Shown: positions 1-6,723 of the stretch, one piece after another
How positions within the stretch are numbered: position 1 is the first letter of the stretch
Layout: each line of letters begins with the position of its first letter
DNA from: Actinoplanes liguriensis
Lineage (GTDB): Bacteria; Actinomycetota; Actinomycetes; Mycobacteriales; Micromonosporaceae
DNA length: 8,283 nt
Assembly: GCA_000715855.1 (NCBI GenBank)
Contig: KL571303.1
Location: forward strand, 887-9,169
Direction: 5' to 3'
The notes under the pieces: model-generated
Databases searched by the model: none
Seen by the model: the letters and a program-made list of their open reading frames with translations, nothing else
What the model was told of the DNA's origin: nothing
Translations under genes and position numbers: made by a program

Positions 1-123
1 TGGGCGGGACGCGCAGGACCAGGCAGGTGTCGGGACGGCCGGACCGGGCTGGGCGGGACAGGCCGGACCGAGCTGGGCAGGGCCGGGGCTGAGCGGGGCC
101 GGTCGGAGCGTTGGGCGGGCGGC
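1..123. repeat. G-rich degenerate tandem repeat, no gene seen
   Basis: The plus strand here is strongly G-rich and T-poor. A 24-base unit starting GGCCGGACCG at 37-60 is repeated at 61-84 with 20 of 24 positions identical. The core TGGGCGGGAC occurs at 1-10 and 50-59, with a variant at 112-121. Bases 75-98 contain four G-runs with loops of 2, 2 and 6 bases, which fits the usual G-quadruplex pattern (G3+N1-7). Some frames are open, but GC-rich DNA often gives open frames, and I see no start, Shine-Dalgarno site or recognisable protein. The repeat may continue beyond the left edge of the window. Confidence 0.5.
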
Positions 124-157
124 CTCACGACGTACGCGCAAATGGGGTTGATGTGGA

Positions 158-183
158 AAAGCCGCCTCCGAAGAGGCGGCTTT
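158..183 (-). terminator. Intrinsic terminator after pssA with cUUCGg tetraloop
   Basis: An 11-bp perfect stem (AAAGCCGCCTC / GAGGCGGCTTT) encloses a 4-base loop. Read on the minus strand the loop is TTCG closed by C-G, the extra-stable UUCG tetraloop, and the stem is followed by four T in total. It lies 15 bases past the pssA stop codon. Because the stem starts with A's and ends with T's it could also terminate transcripts arriving from the left on the plus strand. Confidence 0.85.
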
Positions 184-198
184 CGTGACGGCGGGACG

Positions 199-1047
199 TT
201 ATGCGCGCCTGGCGCGAACCCACAGGATCGGGCCGCTGACCAGGTACGTGGCGACGACCAGGACGAACGTCATCCGGGGCTGCATGAGCGCGCCGACCAC
301 CGGGAGCAGCCAGAACCACGGCGGGAGTTTCACGATGCGGGCGAGTTTCGCGTAGGGGAAGCTCGAGACCATCGCGAACGCCAGGAGCGCGACCCCGGCC
401 AGGACTGCCATGCCGGGGAGCGGCAGGCCGATCAGCACGGCGAGGGCGAGGACCGCGGCGGCCATCGTGGTGGGGACGCCGCAGAAGAAGCGGCCGTCTT
501 TCGGGGAGACGTTGAAGCGGGCCAGGCGGATCGCGGCGCACGCGGCGACGAGGGCGCAGGCCAGCGCGGCGGCCGGCTTCGGCACCGAGTGGACCAGCGA
601 GGCGTAGACGACGACCGGCGCGGCCAGGCCGAACGAGCACATGTCGGCGAGCGAGTCCATCTGGGCGCCGAACGGGCTGGCGACGCCGAGTTTGCGGGCC
701 AGCGCGCCGTCGAGGCCGTCGAAGACGACGCAGGCGACCAGGCAGGCGGCGGCGATCTGGGACTCGCCCTCCATGGCGAGGAAGATCGCCAGCAGGCCGA
801 GCCCGAGGCTGCTCAGGGTGCAGGCGTTGACCAGGGCGAAGCTGGCGCGGCGGGCCATCGTGTGTGCTCCGGGGAGCAGCGGGATGGGTGCCGGCACCGG
901 CTTTTCTTCGAAGGTGGCGGACGTGTCCAGTGGAACTCCGGGAGCGGGGATGGTGTGGTTCAGCCCCGGGTCCGAACCGGTGTAGAGCACCTCGGCGCGC
1001 GTCGCGGTGGCGGCCCGGCTCGTCTCGGAGTTGTTCCGGCGACTCAC
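199..1047 (-). CDS. pssA: CDP-diacylglycerol-serine O-phosphatidyltransferase
   Basis: This integral membrane enzyme makes phosphatidylserine from CDP-diacylglycerol and L-serine, the step before phosphatidylethanolamine. The CDP-alcohol phosphotransferase signature D-x2-DG-x2-AR-x8-G-x3-D-x3-D is complete: D110, D113, G114, A117, R118, G127, D131 and D135 in the 282-residue version. The rest is mostly hydrophobic helices. The conserved core starts near MARRASFALVNACTL. The start is uncertain. GTG at 1047 is chosen because G/C at third codon positions stays high (about 83%) from there onward and because the GTG overlaps a TGA of an upstream small frame (GTGA), suggesting coupled translation. 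The alternative is ATG at 858, which has GGAG 8 bases upstream and gives 219 residues covering the whole core. A GTG at 1167 has a perfect GGAGG, but the codons after it look non-coding in this frame. The usual neighbour psd is not in the window. The gene ends at a strong terminator. Confidence 0.9.
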   Translation of the reverse strand: MSRRNNSETSRAATATRAEVLYTGSDPGLNHTIPAPGVPLDTSATFEEKPVPAPIPLLPGAHTMARRASFALVNACTLSSLGLGLLAIFLAMEGESQIAAACLVACVVFDGLDGALARKLGVASPFGAQMDSLADMCSFGLAAPVVVYASLVHSVPKPAAALACALVAACAAIRLARFNVSPKDGRFFCGVPTTMAAAVLALAVLIGLPLPGMAVLAGVALLAFAMVSSFPYAKLARIVKLPPWFWLLPVVGALMQPRMTFVLVVATYLVSGPILWVRARRA

Positions 1048-1167
1048 CCGAACCAGTAGGGCTTGCCGGGCGAGAGTCCCGCCGCGGCGCAAGCGGCCAG
1101 CCCAACGGCGTCCGGCGGGACGGGGACTATCCGTCGTTCGACGCCGGCGCCAAGGGGTACTCGGCAC
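1044..1167 (-). CDS. Possible small frame upstream of pssA, with apparent frame break
   Basis: On the minus strand a frame ending at TGA 1044-1046 reads ...VPVPPDAVGLAACAAAG... and closes with GKPYWFG. About 29 of its last 35 codons end in G or C, as in real genes here. The TGA overlaps the proposed pssA GTG in a GTGA. This frame has no ATG, GTG or TTG start after its preceding stop (TAA at 1230-1232). However, a perfect GGAGG (1174-1178) lies 6 bases before GTG 1167 in another frame. Removing one C from the CCCC at 1154-1157 would join that start to the coding-like frame and give a protein of about 40 residues beginning MPST. So this may be a real small gene broken by a sequencing or natural frameshift, a +1 frameshifting gene, or chance. 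I do not recognise the product. Confidence 0.3.
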
Positions 1168-1250
1168 GTGGTTCCTCCATGGAGTTCGTGGTCACCGGCG
1201 TCGTCCTTGAAGCCCGGCGAAATTGCGGGTTACACCATCGCACAGCGAAG

Positions 1251-1305
1251 CGGCCTTGGCGAGAGGCCGTTTGGTTGCGCTGCGCTACTTCAAAACGCGT
1301 AGCGC
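1251..1305 (-). terminator. Two hairpins downstream of the Nudix genes, weak terminator candidate
   Basis: Two inverted repeats lie in the 291-base gap between the proposed pssA start and the downstream Nudix gene. One is GCGCTAC/GTAGCGC (1282-1288 with 1299-1305, 10-base loop). The other is CGGCCT/AGGCCG (1251-1256 with 1264-1269, 7-base loop). On the minus strand the first begins 33 bases past the Nudix stop. Neither has a T-run on the minus strand, so termination would have to be of the T-poor type often proposed in actinomycetes. I found no convincing promoter for pssA in this gap. Confidence 0.35.
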
Positions 1306-1338
1306 TATGGGCCGCTCTCCGTCCTCCGCGTGACGATT

Positions 1339-2250
1339 TTAGCCCGCCTTGGCCAAAGTCTCCTGGGCCAGTTCGGTCAGGGGGAGTTCGGCCACCTCAC
1401 CGCGGGTGAACCAGGACGCCCGGTCGGTTGATCCACCGGCCGCTTCGGTCACGGTCGCAATACCCGGTTCGTCCACTCTTACGCGGTACACGACGCGAAT
1501 CACATGCCAGTCGAGCGGGACGCCCTCGGGTCCGAGCGCTGCCGGGTCGTACCGATGGCCCACGCTGAGTAACGTCTCGATCCTGCCCTGGTGTGAAGTT
1601 TCTTCATAAATTTCGCGCAACAGACCCTGTTCCGGAGTCTCGCCGAAGTCGGTGCCGCCACCGGGCAGGTGCCAGTGGCCGCCGCCGGGGTAACCCTGGG
1701 TGATGCGGGCCAGGAGGATCCTCCCGTCCGGGTCGGTCACCCAACCGTACGCCCCGAAGCGCTGCACCCGGTCCGCCCGGCGCACCGGCTCGTCGCTCGG
1801 CGGCACCGTCCCCGGCGCCTCGAACTGCACGCCGAGCGCCCGGGCGGTGAACGGCAGCAGCGGCAGGCCGGCCACCTCGGCGTGGGTCACCCACTGGGCC
1901 AGATCAGTCGTGCCGTCAATTTCCGGCCGCAGGTCGCCGCCGGTGACCGTGACGTCGTAGATGATCCGGTCGGTGTGCTCGACCAGCCCCCGGAGCGCGG
2001 CGTCGGGCCCGTCCGGCAGCGCGATCACGTCGGCGACCACGGCCCGGACGCCGTCGATGACGACAGCCAGGCCGGTCTCCTCGGCGAACTCCCGGACGAC
2101 CGCGTCGGCCGGGTGCTCGCCGTGGTCGACCCCGCCGCCGGGCAGCGACCAGACGCCGGGGAAGGCGCTGAGGTCCGACCCACGGGCGAGCAGGACGCTG
2201 CCGTCGGCGGTGCGGCAGACGCCGTACGCCGCCGCTCGTCTGATCTTCAC
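1339..2250 (-). CDS. Double-Nudix-domain hydrolase, downstream paralogue
   Basis: The protein has 303 residues and two Nudix domains, roughly residues 5-135 and 163-295. Nudix enzymes hydrolyse a nucleoside or other diphosphate linked to a variable group, using metal held by the glutamates of the box G-x5-E-x7-REUxEExGU. Box 1 is intact: G39, E45, R53, E54, E57, E58, G60, L61. In box 2, G198, E204, R212, E213, E216 and E217 are present, but the final Gly and hydrophobic residue are S219 and H220. The metal ligands are therefore kept while the turn after them is changed. The GTG start lies 5 bases after the stop of the upstream paralogue, so the two are very likely co-transcribed and translationally coupled; only a weak AGGG lies in front. 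The substrate cannot be told from sequence, and no membrane segment or signal peptide is seen. Confidence 0.88.
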   Translation of the reverse strand: MKIRRAAAYGVCRTADGSVLLARGSDLSAFPGVWSLPGGGVDHGEHPADAVVREFAEETGLAVVIDGVRAVVADVIALPDGPDAALRGLVEHTDRIIYDVTVTGGDLRPEIDGTTDLAQWVTHAEVAGLPLLPFTARALGVQFEAPGTVPPSDEPVRRADRVQRFGAYGWVTDPDGRILLARITQGYPGGGHWHLPGGGTDFGETPEQGLLREIYEETSHQGRIETLLSVGHRYDPAALGPEGVPLDWHVIRVVYRVRVDEPGIATVTEAAGGSTDRASWFTRGEVAELPLTELAQETLAKAG

Positions 2251-2255
2251 CGGCC

Positions 2256-3203
2256 CTAGATTAGCTTCGCCGCCCGCAGCGCGTCCGCCGTGACTTCGGT
2301 GAGCTCCTCGCCGGCCAGCGCCGCCACATCCTTCAGCGGCATCCAGCGCGCCTCGGAGGTCGAGCCCCCGACATCGTGGATGACCACCTCGGTCGGCTTG
2401 TCCACCACGACGCGGTAGAACGCGCGCACGCCGTGCCAGTCGATCGGGTACCCCTCGGGGCCGAGCGAGGCCGCGTCGCGGTGGCTGGCCACCCCGAGCA
2501 GCTCGATGAGGCGGCCCTCCTGGCCGGTCTCCTCCACGAGCTCGCGGATCAGCGCGGTGCCGGGCTGCTCGCCGTAGTCGGTGCCGCCGCCGGGCAGATG
2601 CCAGCAGCCCGCGCCGGGATATCCGGGGGAGATCCGGGTCAAGAGCAGATTCTCGTACGGATCGGTCGCGATCGCGTACGCCGCGAAGCGCTGCGCCCGG
2701 TGCAGCCCGTCCGGCCCCTCGTAGGCGTAGAACGACGGGAACGTCGGCGGCACGTCGGGGCGCAGGTCGGGCGAGTTGGTGCTGAGCCCGAGCGCAGCCG
2801 CGGCGAACTGCCGCAGTTTCAGCTGCTCGGCCTCTTCGAGCGTGAACCAGCGGGCGAGGTCGGTGGAGTGCCCGACCCGGTCGATCAGATTGCCACCGCG
2901 CACCGACACGGAGTAGATCAGCCGGTCGGTGTGGATGGTGACGCCTCGGTGCGGCAGCGAGCGCATGTCGGCCAGGACGTCACGCAGCCCGGTCACCGCG
3001 ACGGAGAGCCCGGTCTCCGCCGCGGTCTCGCGGACGACGGTGTGGTTCGGATCTTCGCCGTGGTCGACGGCGCCGCCGGGCAGCGACCAGATCCCGGGTG
3101 TACCGGATTTGGCCGAGGCCCGGACCAGGAGGACACGGCCTTCGTCGTCGGTGGCGACGGCGTAGGCGGCGATCCTGCGGAGCGGTTCCAGTGCGGGGGT
3201 CAC
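2256..3203 (-). CDS. Double-Nudix-domain hydrolase, upstream paralogue
   Basis: The protein has 315 residues and the same two-domain plan as its downstream neighbour, with domains at about residues 8-140 and 170-300 and a linker between them. Box 1 has G44, E50, R58, E59, E63 and G65, but A62 replaces the first Glu of the usual EE pair, a residue that normally helps bind metal. This domain may be weak or inactive. Box 2 is complete in its charged residues: G206, E212, R220, E221, E224, E225, G227, with Q228 in the last hydrophobic place. First domains of the two genes share PG(V/I)WSLPGG and VDHGE. Second domains share GYPG-x-G-x-WHLPGGGTD and GE. This implies that domain fusion came before gene duplication. 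The GTG start has no Shine-Dalgarno site and sits about 13 bases from the predicted transcription start. Confidence 0.88.
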   Translation of the reverse strand: MTPALEPLRRIAAYAVATDDEGRVLLVRASAKSGTPGIWSLPGGAVDHGEDPNHTVVRETAAETGLSVAVTGLRDVLADMRSLPHRGVTIHTDRLIYSVSVRGGNLIDRVGHSTDLARWFTLEEAEQLKLRQFAAAALGLSTNSPDLRPDVPPTFPSFYAYEGPDGLHRAQRFAAYAIATDPYENLLLTRISPGYPGAGCWHLPGGGTDYGEQPGTALIRELVEETGQEGRLIELLGVASHRDAASLGPEGYPIDWHGVRAFYRVVVDKPTEVVIHDVGGSTSEARWMPLKDVAALAGEELTEVTADALRAAKLI

Positions 3204-3222
3204 GAAGCGGCATTCTGCCCGG

Positions 3223-3252
3223 ATTATGTTACCTATCCAGGGCGTCTGTCGG
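3223..3252 (-). promoter_or_regulatory. Promoter for the double-Nudix gene pair
   Basis: On the minus strand, CCGACA (3247-3252, 4 of 6 to TTGACA) and CATAAT (3223-3228, 5 of 6 to TATAAT) are separated by 18 bases. The predicted transcript would start 12-14 bases before the GTG at 3203, leaving a very short leader. The surrounding intergenic DNA is clearly richer in A and T than the genes. CTGTC (3246-3250) and GACAG (3259-3263) form a short inverted repeat over the -35 box, a possible repressor site. Confidence 0.6.
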
Positions 3253-3286
3253 GTTCCTGACAGTTGAATTGCGCTCCGTAACTGCA

Positions 3287-3333
3287 GGTCAGAGTGGATT
3301 CAACCGCCCTGGGCGATTGATCCACTACTGACC
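3287..3333 (-). terminator. Long compound hairpin just after guaA
   Basis: Three stacked stems form one 47-base structure: GGTCAG/CTGACC (3287-3292 with 3328-3333), AGTGGAT/ATCCACT (3293-3299 with 3320-3326), and CAACCGCC/GGCGATTG (3301-3308 with 3312-3319). That is 21 pairs, one of them G-T type depending on strand, with single-base bulges at 3300 and 3327 and a 3-base loop. It begins one base past the guaA stop codon. There is no T-run on either side, so it would be a T-poor terminator, an mRNA 3'-end stabiliser, or a small inverted-repeat element. Confidence 0.6.
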
Positions 3334-3334
3334 G

Positions 3335-4882
3335 TCACTCCCATTCAATGGTGCCCGGCGGCTTACTCGTGACGTCCAGCACCACCCGGTTGATCTCCCG
3401 GACCTCGTTGGTGATCCGGTTCGAGATCTTGGCGATCAGGTCATACGGCAACCGCGACCAGTCGGCCGTCATCGCGTCTTCCGAGGAGACCGGGCGCAGG
3501 ACCACCGGGTGACCATAAGTACGCCCGTCGCCCTGCACGCCGACACTGCGCACGTCGGCCAGCAGCACCACCGGGAACTGCCACACGTCCCGGTCGAGCC
3601 CGGCCGCGGTCAGCTCCTCGCGGGCGATCAGGTCGGCCTGACGCAGGATGTCCAGGCGCTCCCGGTCGATCGAGCCGATGATCCGGATGGCCAGGCCCGG
3701 ACCCGGGAACGGGTGCCGCTGAACCATCGCCTCGGGCAGGCCGAGCTCGGCGCCGAGCGCGCGCACCTCGTCCTTGAACAGCGTGCGCAGCGGCTCGATC
3801 AGCGCGAACTGCAGATCGTCCGGCAGGCCACCGACGTTGTGGTGGGACTTGATGTTCGCGGTGCCGGTGCCGCCGCCGGACTCCACCACGTCCGGGTAGA
3901 GCGTGCCCTGGACCAGGAACTCGATGTGCCGCTCCGAGTCCAGATCGCGGGCCGCGGCCTCGAACGTCCGGATGAACTCGCGGCCGATGATCTTCCGCTT
4001 CTGCTCCGGGTCGGTGACGCCCTTCAGGTGCCCGAGGAACTGCTCCTCCGCGTCCACGACGACGAGCCGGATGCCGGTGGCGGCGACGTAGTCCTTCTCG
4101 ACCTGCTCGCGCTCGCCGGCGCGCAGCAGGCCGTGGTCGACGAAGACGCAGGTGAGCTGGTCACCGATGGCCTTGTTGACCAGGGCCGCGGCGACCGCCG
4201 AGTCGACACCGCCGGAGAGGCCGCAGATGACCTGCTTGTCCCCCACGAGCGAGCGGATCGCGGCGACCTGGTCGTCGATGATGTTGCCGGGCGTCCAGCT
4301 GGGCTCGATGCCGGCGATGTCGTACAGGAAGCGCTTGAGCATCTCCTGGCCCTGCTCGGTGTGCGCCACCTCGGGGTGGAACTGCACACCGGCGCGCTTG
4401 GTGGTGACGTCCTCGAACGCGGCGACCGGGGCGCCGGGCGTGGACGCGGTCACCATGAAGCCGGCCGGGGCGACCGAGACGCTGTCCCCGTGGCTCATCC
4501 AGACTGGCAGGTCGGACGGCAGGTCACGGAGCAGCGAGCCGCCCTGCGCGGTGAGCAGGGTCCGCCCGTACTCCCGGGAGCCGGTGTGGGCGACGGTGCC
4601 GCCGAGGGCCTGGGCCATCGCCTGGAAGCCGTAGCAGATGCCGAAGACCGGCACGTCGCTGTCGAACAGGCCGCCGTCGAGCACGGGCGCGCCCGGCTCG
4701 TAGACGCTGGAGGGGCCACCGGACAGGATGATCGCGGCGGGGTTCTTCGCCAGCATCTCGGCCGCCGGCATCGAGTGCGGGACGATCTCCGAGTAGACAC
4801 GGGCCTCACGGACCCGGCGGGCGATCAACTGGGCGTACTGGGCGCCGAAGTCGACGACGAGGACGGGACGCGGGGTGCTCAC
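3335..4882 (-). CDS. guaA: GMP synthase (glutamine-hydrolysing)
   Basis: The enzyme converts XMP, ATP and glutamine to GMP in the last step of guanine nucleotide synthesis in the cytoplasm. The 515-residue length is typical of the family. The N-terminal class I glutamine amidotransferase domain has its nucleophile C83 in GICYG and the partners H169 and E171 in QFHPEV. The ATP pyrophosphatase domain follows, with the P-loop SGGVDSA at 223-229. The C-terminal dimerisation/XMP-binding domain ends in the conserved TIEWE. The GTG start gives [19 protein letters not shown], where the conserved amidotransferase strand begins at about residue 7, so no longer start is needed. There is no Shine-Dalgarno site; a -10 box sits 6 bases upstream. 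The gene seems to be its own transcription unit, bounded by hairpins on both sides. Confidence 0.98.
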   Translation of the reverse strand: MSTPRPVLVVDFGAQYAQLIARRVREARVYSEIVPHSMPAAEMLAKNPAAIILSGGPSSVYEPGAPVLDGGLFDSDVPVFGICYGFQAMAQALGGTVAHTGSREYGRTLLTAQGGSLLRDLPSDLPVWMSHGDSVSVAPAGFMVTASTPGAPVAAFEDVTTKRAGVQFHPEVAHTEQGQEMLKRFLYDIAGIEPSWTPGNIIDDQVAAIRSLVGDKQVICGLSGGVDSAVAAALVNKAIGDQLTCVFVDHGLLRAGEREQVEKDYVAATGIRLVVVDAEEQFLGHLKGVTDPEQKRKIIGREFIRTFEAAARDLDSERHIEFLVQGTLYPDVVESGGGTGTANIKSHHNVGGLPDDLQFALIEPLRTLFKDEVRALGAELGLPEAMVQRHPFPGPGLAIRIIGSIDRERLDILRQADLIAREELTAAGLDRDVWQFPVVLLADVRSVGVQGDGRTYGHPVVLRPVSSEDAMTADWSRLPYDLIAKISNRITNEVREINRVVLDVTSKPPGTIEWE

Positions 4883-4888
4883 CCGGCG

Positions 4889-4894
4889 AGTTTA
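4889..4894 (-). promoter_or_regulatory. guaA -10 box, leaderless start
   Basis: TAAACT on the minus strand fits the actinomycete -10 pattern TANNNT and ends exactly 6 bases before the guaA GTG. Transcription would then begin at or next to the start codon, in keeping with the absence of a Shine-Dalgarno site. No good -35 hexamer is visible at the expected distance. Confidence 0.55.
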
Positions 4895-4920
4895 CCGGCG
4901 ACGCCGAACCCGGAACGCGA

Positions 4921-4952
4921 CGAGGGGCCGCCCCGTCCGGAGCGGCCCCTCG
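4921..4952 (-). terminator. GC-rich hairpin after the protease gene
   Basis: An 11-bp perfect stem, CGAGGGGCCGC (4921-4931) with GCGGCCCCTCG (4942-4952), encloses a 10-base loop. It lies 13 bases past the protease stop codon and just upstream of the guaA promoter. It has no T-run, so it belongs to the T-poor class of putative actinomycete terminators. It could insulate guaA from protease transcription. Confidence 0.65.
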
Positions 4953-4965
4953 CCAACGTGGCGCG

Positions 4966-6723
4966 TCAGGAGTGCGTGTACGTCCGCGTCGTGGAGGCGG
5001 TCGCGTTACCCGCCTTGTCGTACGCCACGACCTGGACCTTCATGGTCTTGGCCTGGCTGGCCGGCTTGAACGACAGGACCCACGCGGGAGTCGTGTCGGT
5101 CGCGACGACCTTGCCGTTGATCTTGAGCACGACCTTGGCGATACCGCTGGTCGCGTCGGTGGCGGTGGCCTTGACCAGGACCGTGCCGGAAATCTTGGCG
5201 TTGTTCGCCGGCCAGCTGGTGACCGAGAGCACCGGCCGGCTGTTGTCGGCGATCAGCGTGCGGTAACCGGAGTAGGTCACGTTGCCCGCCTTGTCGGTCA
5301 CCTTCAACCGCAGCTTGACCGGGCCGCCGAGGCCCGCCGTGTTGAACTTCGTGGTGAATGCCGGACCGGTGTAGGACCAGCTGTGGAACGCGTCGTTGAG
5401 CTGGAGCTCCACGAGCCGCACACCGCCGCCGGCGTCCTTCAGGCCGTCCGCGGTGATGTTGACCGTGCCGTGCACCGCGGTGTTCTCCACCGGGAGGATC
5501 CGGGTGACGGTCGGCGGCGTGACGTCAGTGGCGAACGTCAGCGCCTTGGCCGCGTCGACGATGCCGTAGGCGTTCCACGGCCGCGCCGCCTTGGTGCCGG
5601 AGCGGACGATCGAGCTCCACAGGCTCCAGCCGGAGTACTCCGGGTGGGCCGACTTGACCAGCGCGGCGATACCGGACACCAGGGGCGTGGAGAACGAGGT
5701 GCCCTCCAGGCCGGTGGCGTACTGGCCGTTGCTGCCCATGCCGGTGGTGACGGCCGGGGCCGACACGTCCACCCAGGTGCCGTAGTTGGAGAAGTCGATC
5801 TTGGCGTCGCCCGGGTGAGCCGGGTCCGTGCCACCGACCGCGAGCACGTCCGGCAGCGCCGCCGGGTACGACTTCGTGGTGACGCCGTCGTTACCGGCAG
5901 CGGCCACTACCAGGACGCCCTTGGCGTTGGCGTAAGCCACCGCGTTGGCCAGCGTCGAGGAGTAGCCGTAACCGCCCAGCGACAGGTTGATGATCTGCGC
6001 CTGGTGCTGGACCGCGTAGATGATGCCCTGCGCGACGTCCGAGTCGTAACCCGAGCCGTCCGCGCCCAGCACCTTGACCGGCAGGATCTTGCACTGCCAG
6101 CAGACGCCCGCCATGCCCGCACCGTTGTCGGTGGTGGAGGCGATGAGCGAGGAGACCACCGTGCCGTGCGGGAACGTGCCGTCGTCGATCGGGTCGCTGT
6201 CGTAGTTGTAGAAGTCGTAGCCGGGCAGGACCTTGCCCGCCAGGTCACCGACCGGAGCCACACCGGTGTCCACCACGGCGACCGTGATGTCCGAGCCGGT
6301 GGTGGTGGCCCAGGCGGCCGGCACGTTCAGCCGGCTGAGCTCTTTCTGGCCCCCGTAGTACGGGTCGTTCGGAGTCACGGCGGACGTCGTCCGCTTGACG
6401 TCCAGCTCCGCGTACTGCACCGAGGGGTCGTTGCGCAGCGCGGCGAGGGTCGAGTTGACCTGACCCTTCGGCACCGAAACGGTCTTGGCGCCGAGCGCGG
6501 CCAGCAGTGCGCCGCGCGCCTGGCCCTTGGCCTCGGCGTTCTGCAGGCCGAGAGCGTCCAGGCTGGACAGCCGGGCCTTGGCGTCGTAGCCCGGCTTGAG
6601 CCCGATCAACACCCGTACCGAGGTGTCGGCCGCCATCGCCGGTGTGGCGGCGATAGCACCAGCGGCCGTGATCAAGGCGGTGGAGATGAGTCCGACGGTC
6701 AACCGTCGGGCTGAACGGTTCAT
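4966..6723 (-). CDS. Secreted S8 subtilisin-like serine protease with Ig-like repeats
   Basis: This is a 585-residue exported endopeptidase. Residues 1-31 are a signal peptide (RSARR, hydrophobic stretch, then AMA before the likely cut). Residues about 35-110 look like an inhibitor I9-type propeptide that folds and inhibits the enzyme until removed. The catalytic domain (about 125-400) has D152 in VVDTG, H186 in PHGT, N278 of the oxyanion hole in AAAGNDG, and S343 in GTSFSTP, so the triad is complete. C208 and C211 form a CWQC motif that may be a disulfide. From about 402 to the end are two Ig-like domains, each ending near DKAGN (477-481 and 569-573); these commonly bind surfaces or substrates. 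There is no sortase signal or C-terminal membrane helix, so it is probably released. The ATG has GGGGAGGG 9 bases upstream and overlaps the TGA of a small leader frame. Confidence 0.95.
   Translation of the reverse strand: MNRSARRLTVGLISTALITAAGAIAATPAMAADTSVRVLIGLKPGYDAKARLSSLDALGLQNAEAKGQARGALLAALGAKTVSVPKGQVNSTLAALRNDPSVQYAELDVKRTTSAVTPNDPYYGGQKELSRLNVPAAWATTTGSDITVAVVDTGVAPVGDLAGKVLPGYDFYNYDSDPIDDGTFPHGTVVSSLIASTTDNGAGMAGVCWQCKILPVKVLGADGSGYDSDVAQGIIYAVQHQAQIINLSLGGYGYSSTLANAVAYANAKGVLVVAAAGNDGVTTKSYPAALPDVLAVGGTDPAHPGDAKIDFSNYGTWVDVSAPAVTTGMGSNGQYATGLEGTSFSTPLVSGIAALVKSAHPEYSGWSLWSSIVRSGTKAARPWNAYGIVDAAKALTFATDVTPPTVTRILPVENTAVHGTVNITADGLKDAGGGVRLVELQLNDAFHSWSYTGPAFTTKFNTAGLGGPVKLRLKVTDKAGNVTYSGYRTLIADNSRPVLSVTSWPANNAKISGTVLVKATATDATSGIAKVVLKINGKVVATDTTPAWVLSFKPASQAKTMKVQVVAYDKAGNATASTTRTYTHS

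Noticed and set aside
1041..1078. Imperfect hairpin (GACTC/GAGTC with CCCG/CGGG) considered as a riboswitch before pssA
   Set aside because: It does not match the c-di-AMP, cobalamin or SAM riboswitch consensus motifs I know, and it overlaps likely coding sequence.
1127..1195. Minus-strand 22-codon frame starting GTG at 1195 with AAGGA upstream
   Set aside because: It is short, with mixed codon bias, and it overlaps the better-supported small frame before pssA. Nothing favours it beyond a plausible Shine-Dalgarno site.
1282..1305. GCGCTAC/GTAGCGC hairpin considered as part of a tRNA or small RNA gene
   Set aside because: No cloverleaf, T-loop or anticodon arm can be drawn around it, and no promoter or T-run marks a small RNA.
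3509..5266. 585-codon open frame on the plus strand
   Set aside because: It is antisense to guaA, whose catalytic motifs are all intact. The translation is Arg/Asp/Val/Gly-rich without any domain, typical of a GC-rich shadow.
4972..6714. 580-codon open frame on the plus strand
   Set aside because: It is antisense to the protease, which has a full signal peptide and triad. Composition is shadow-like.
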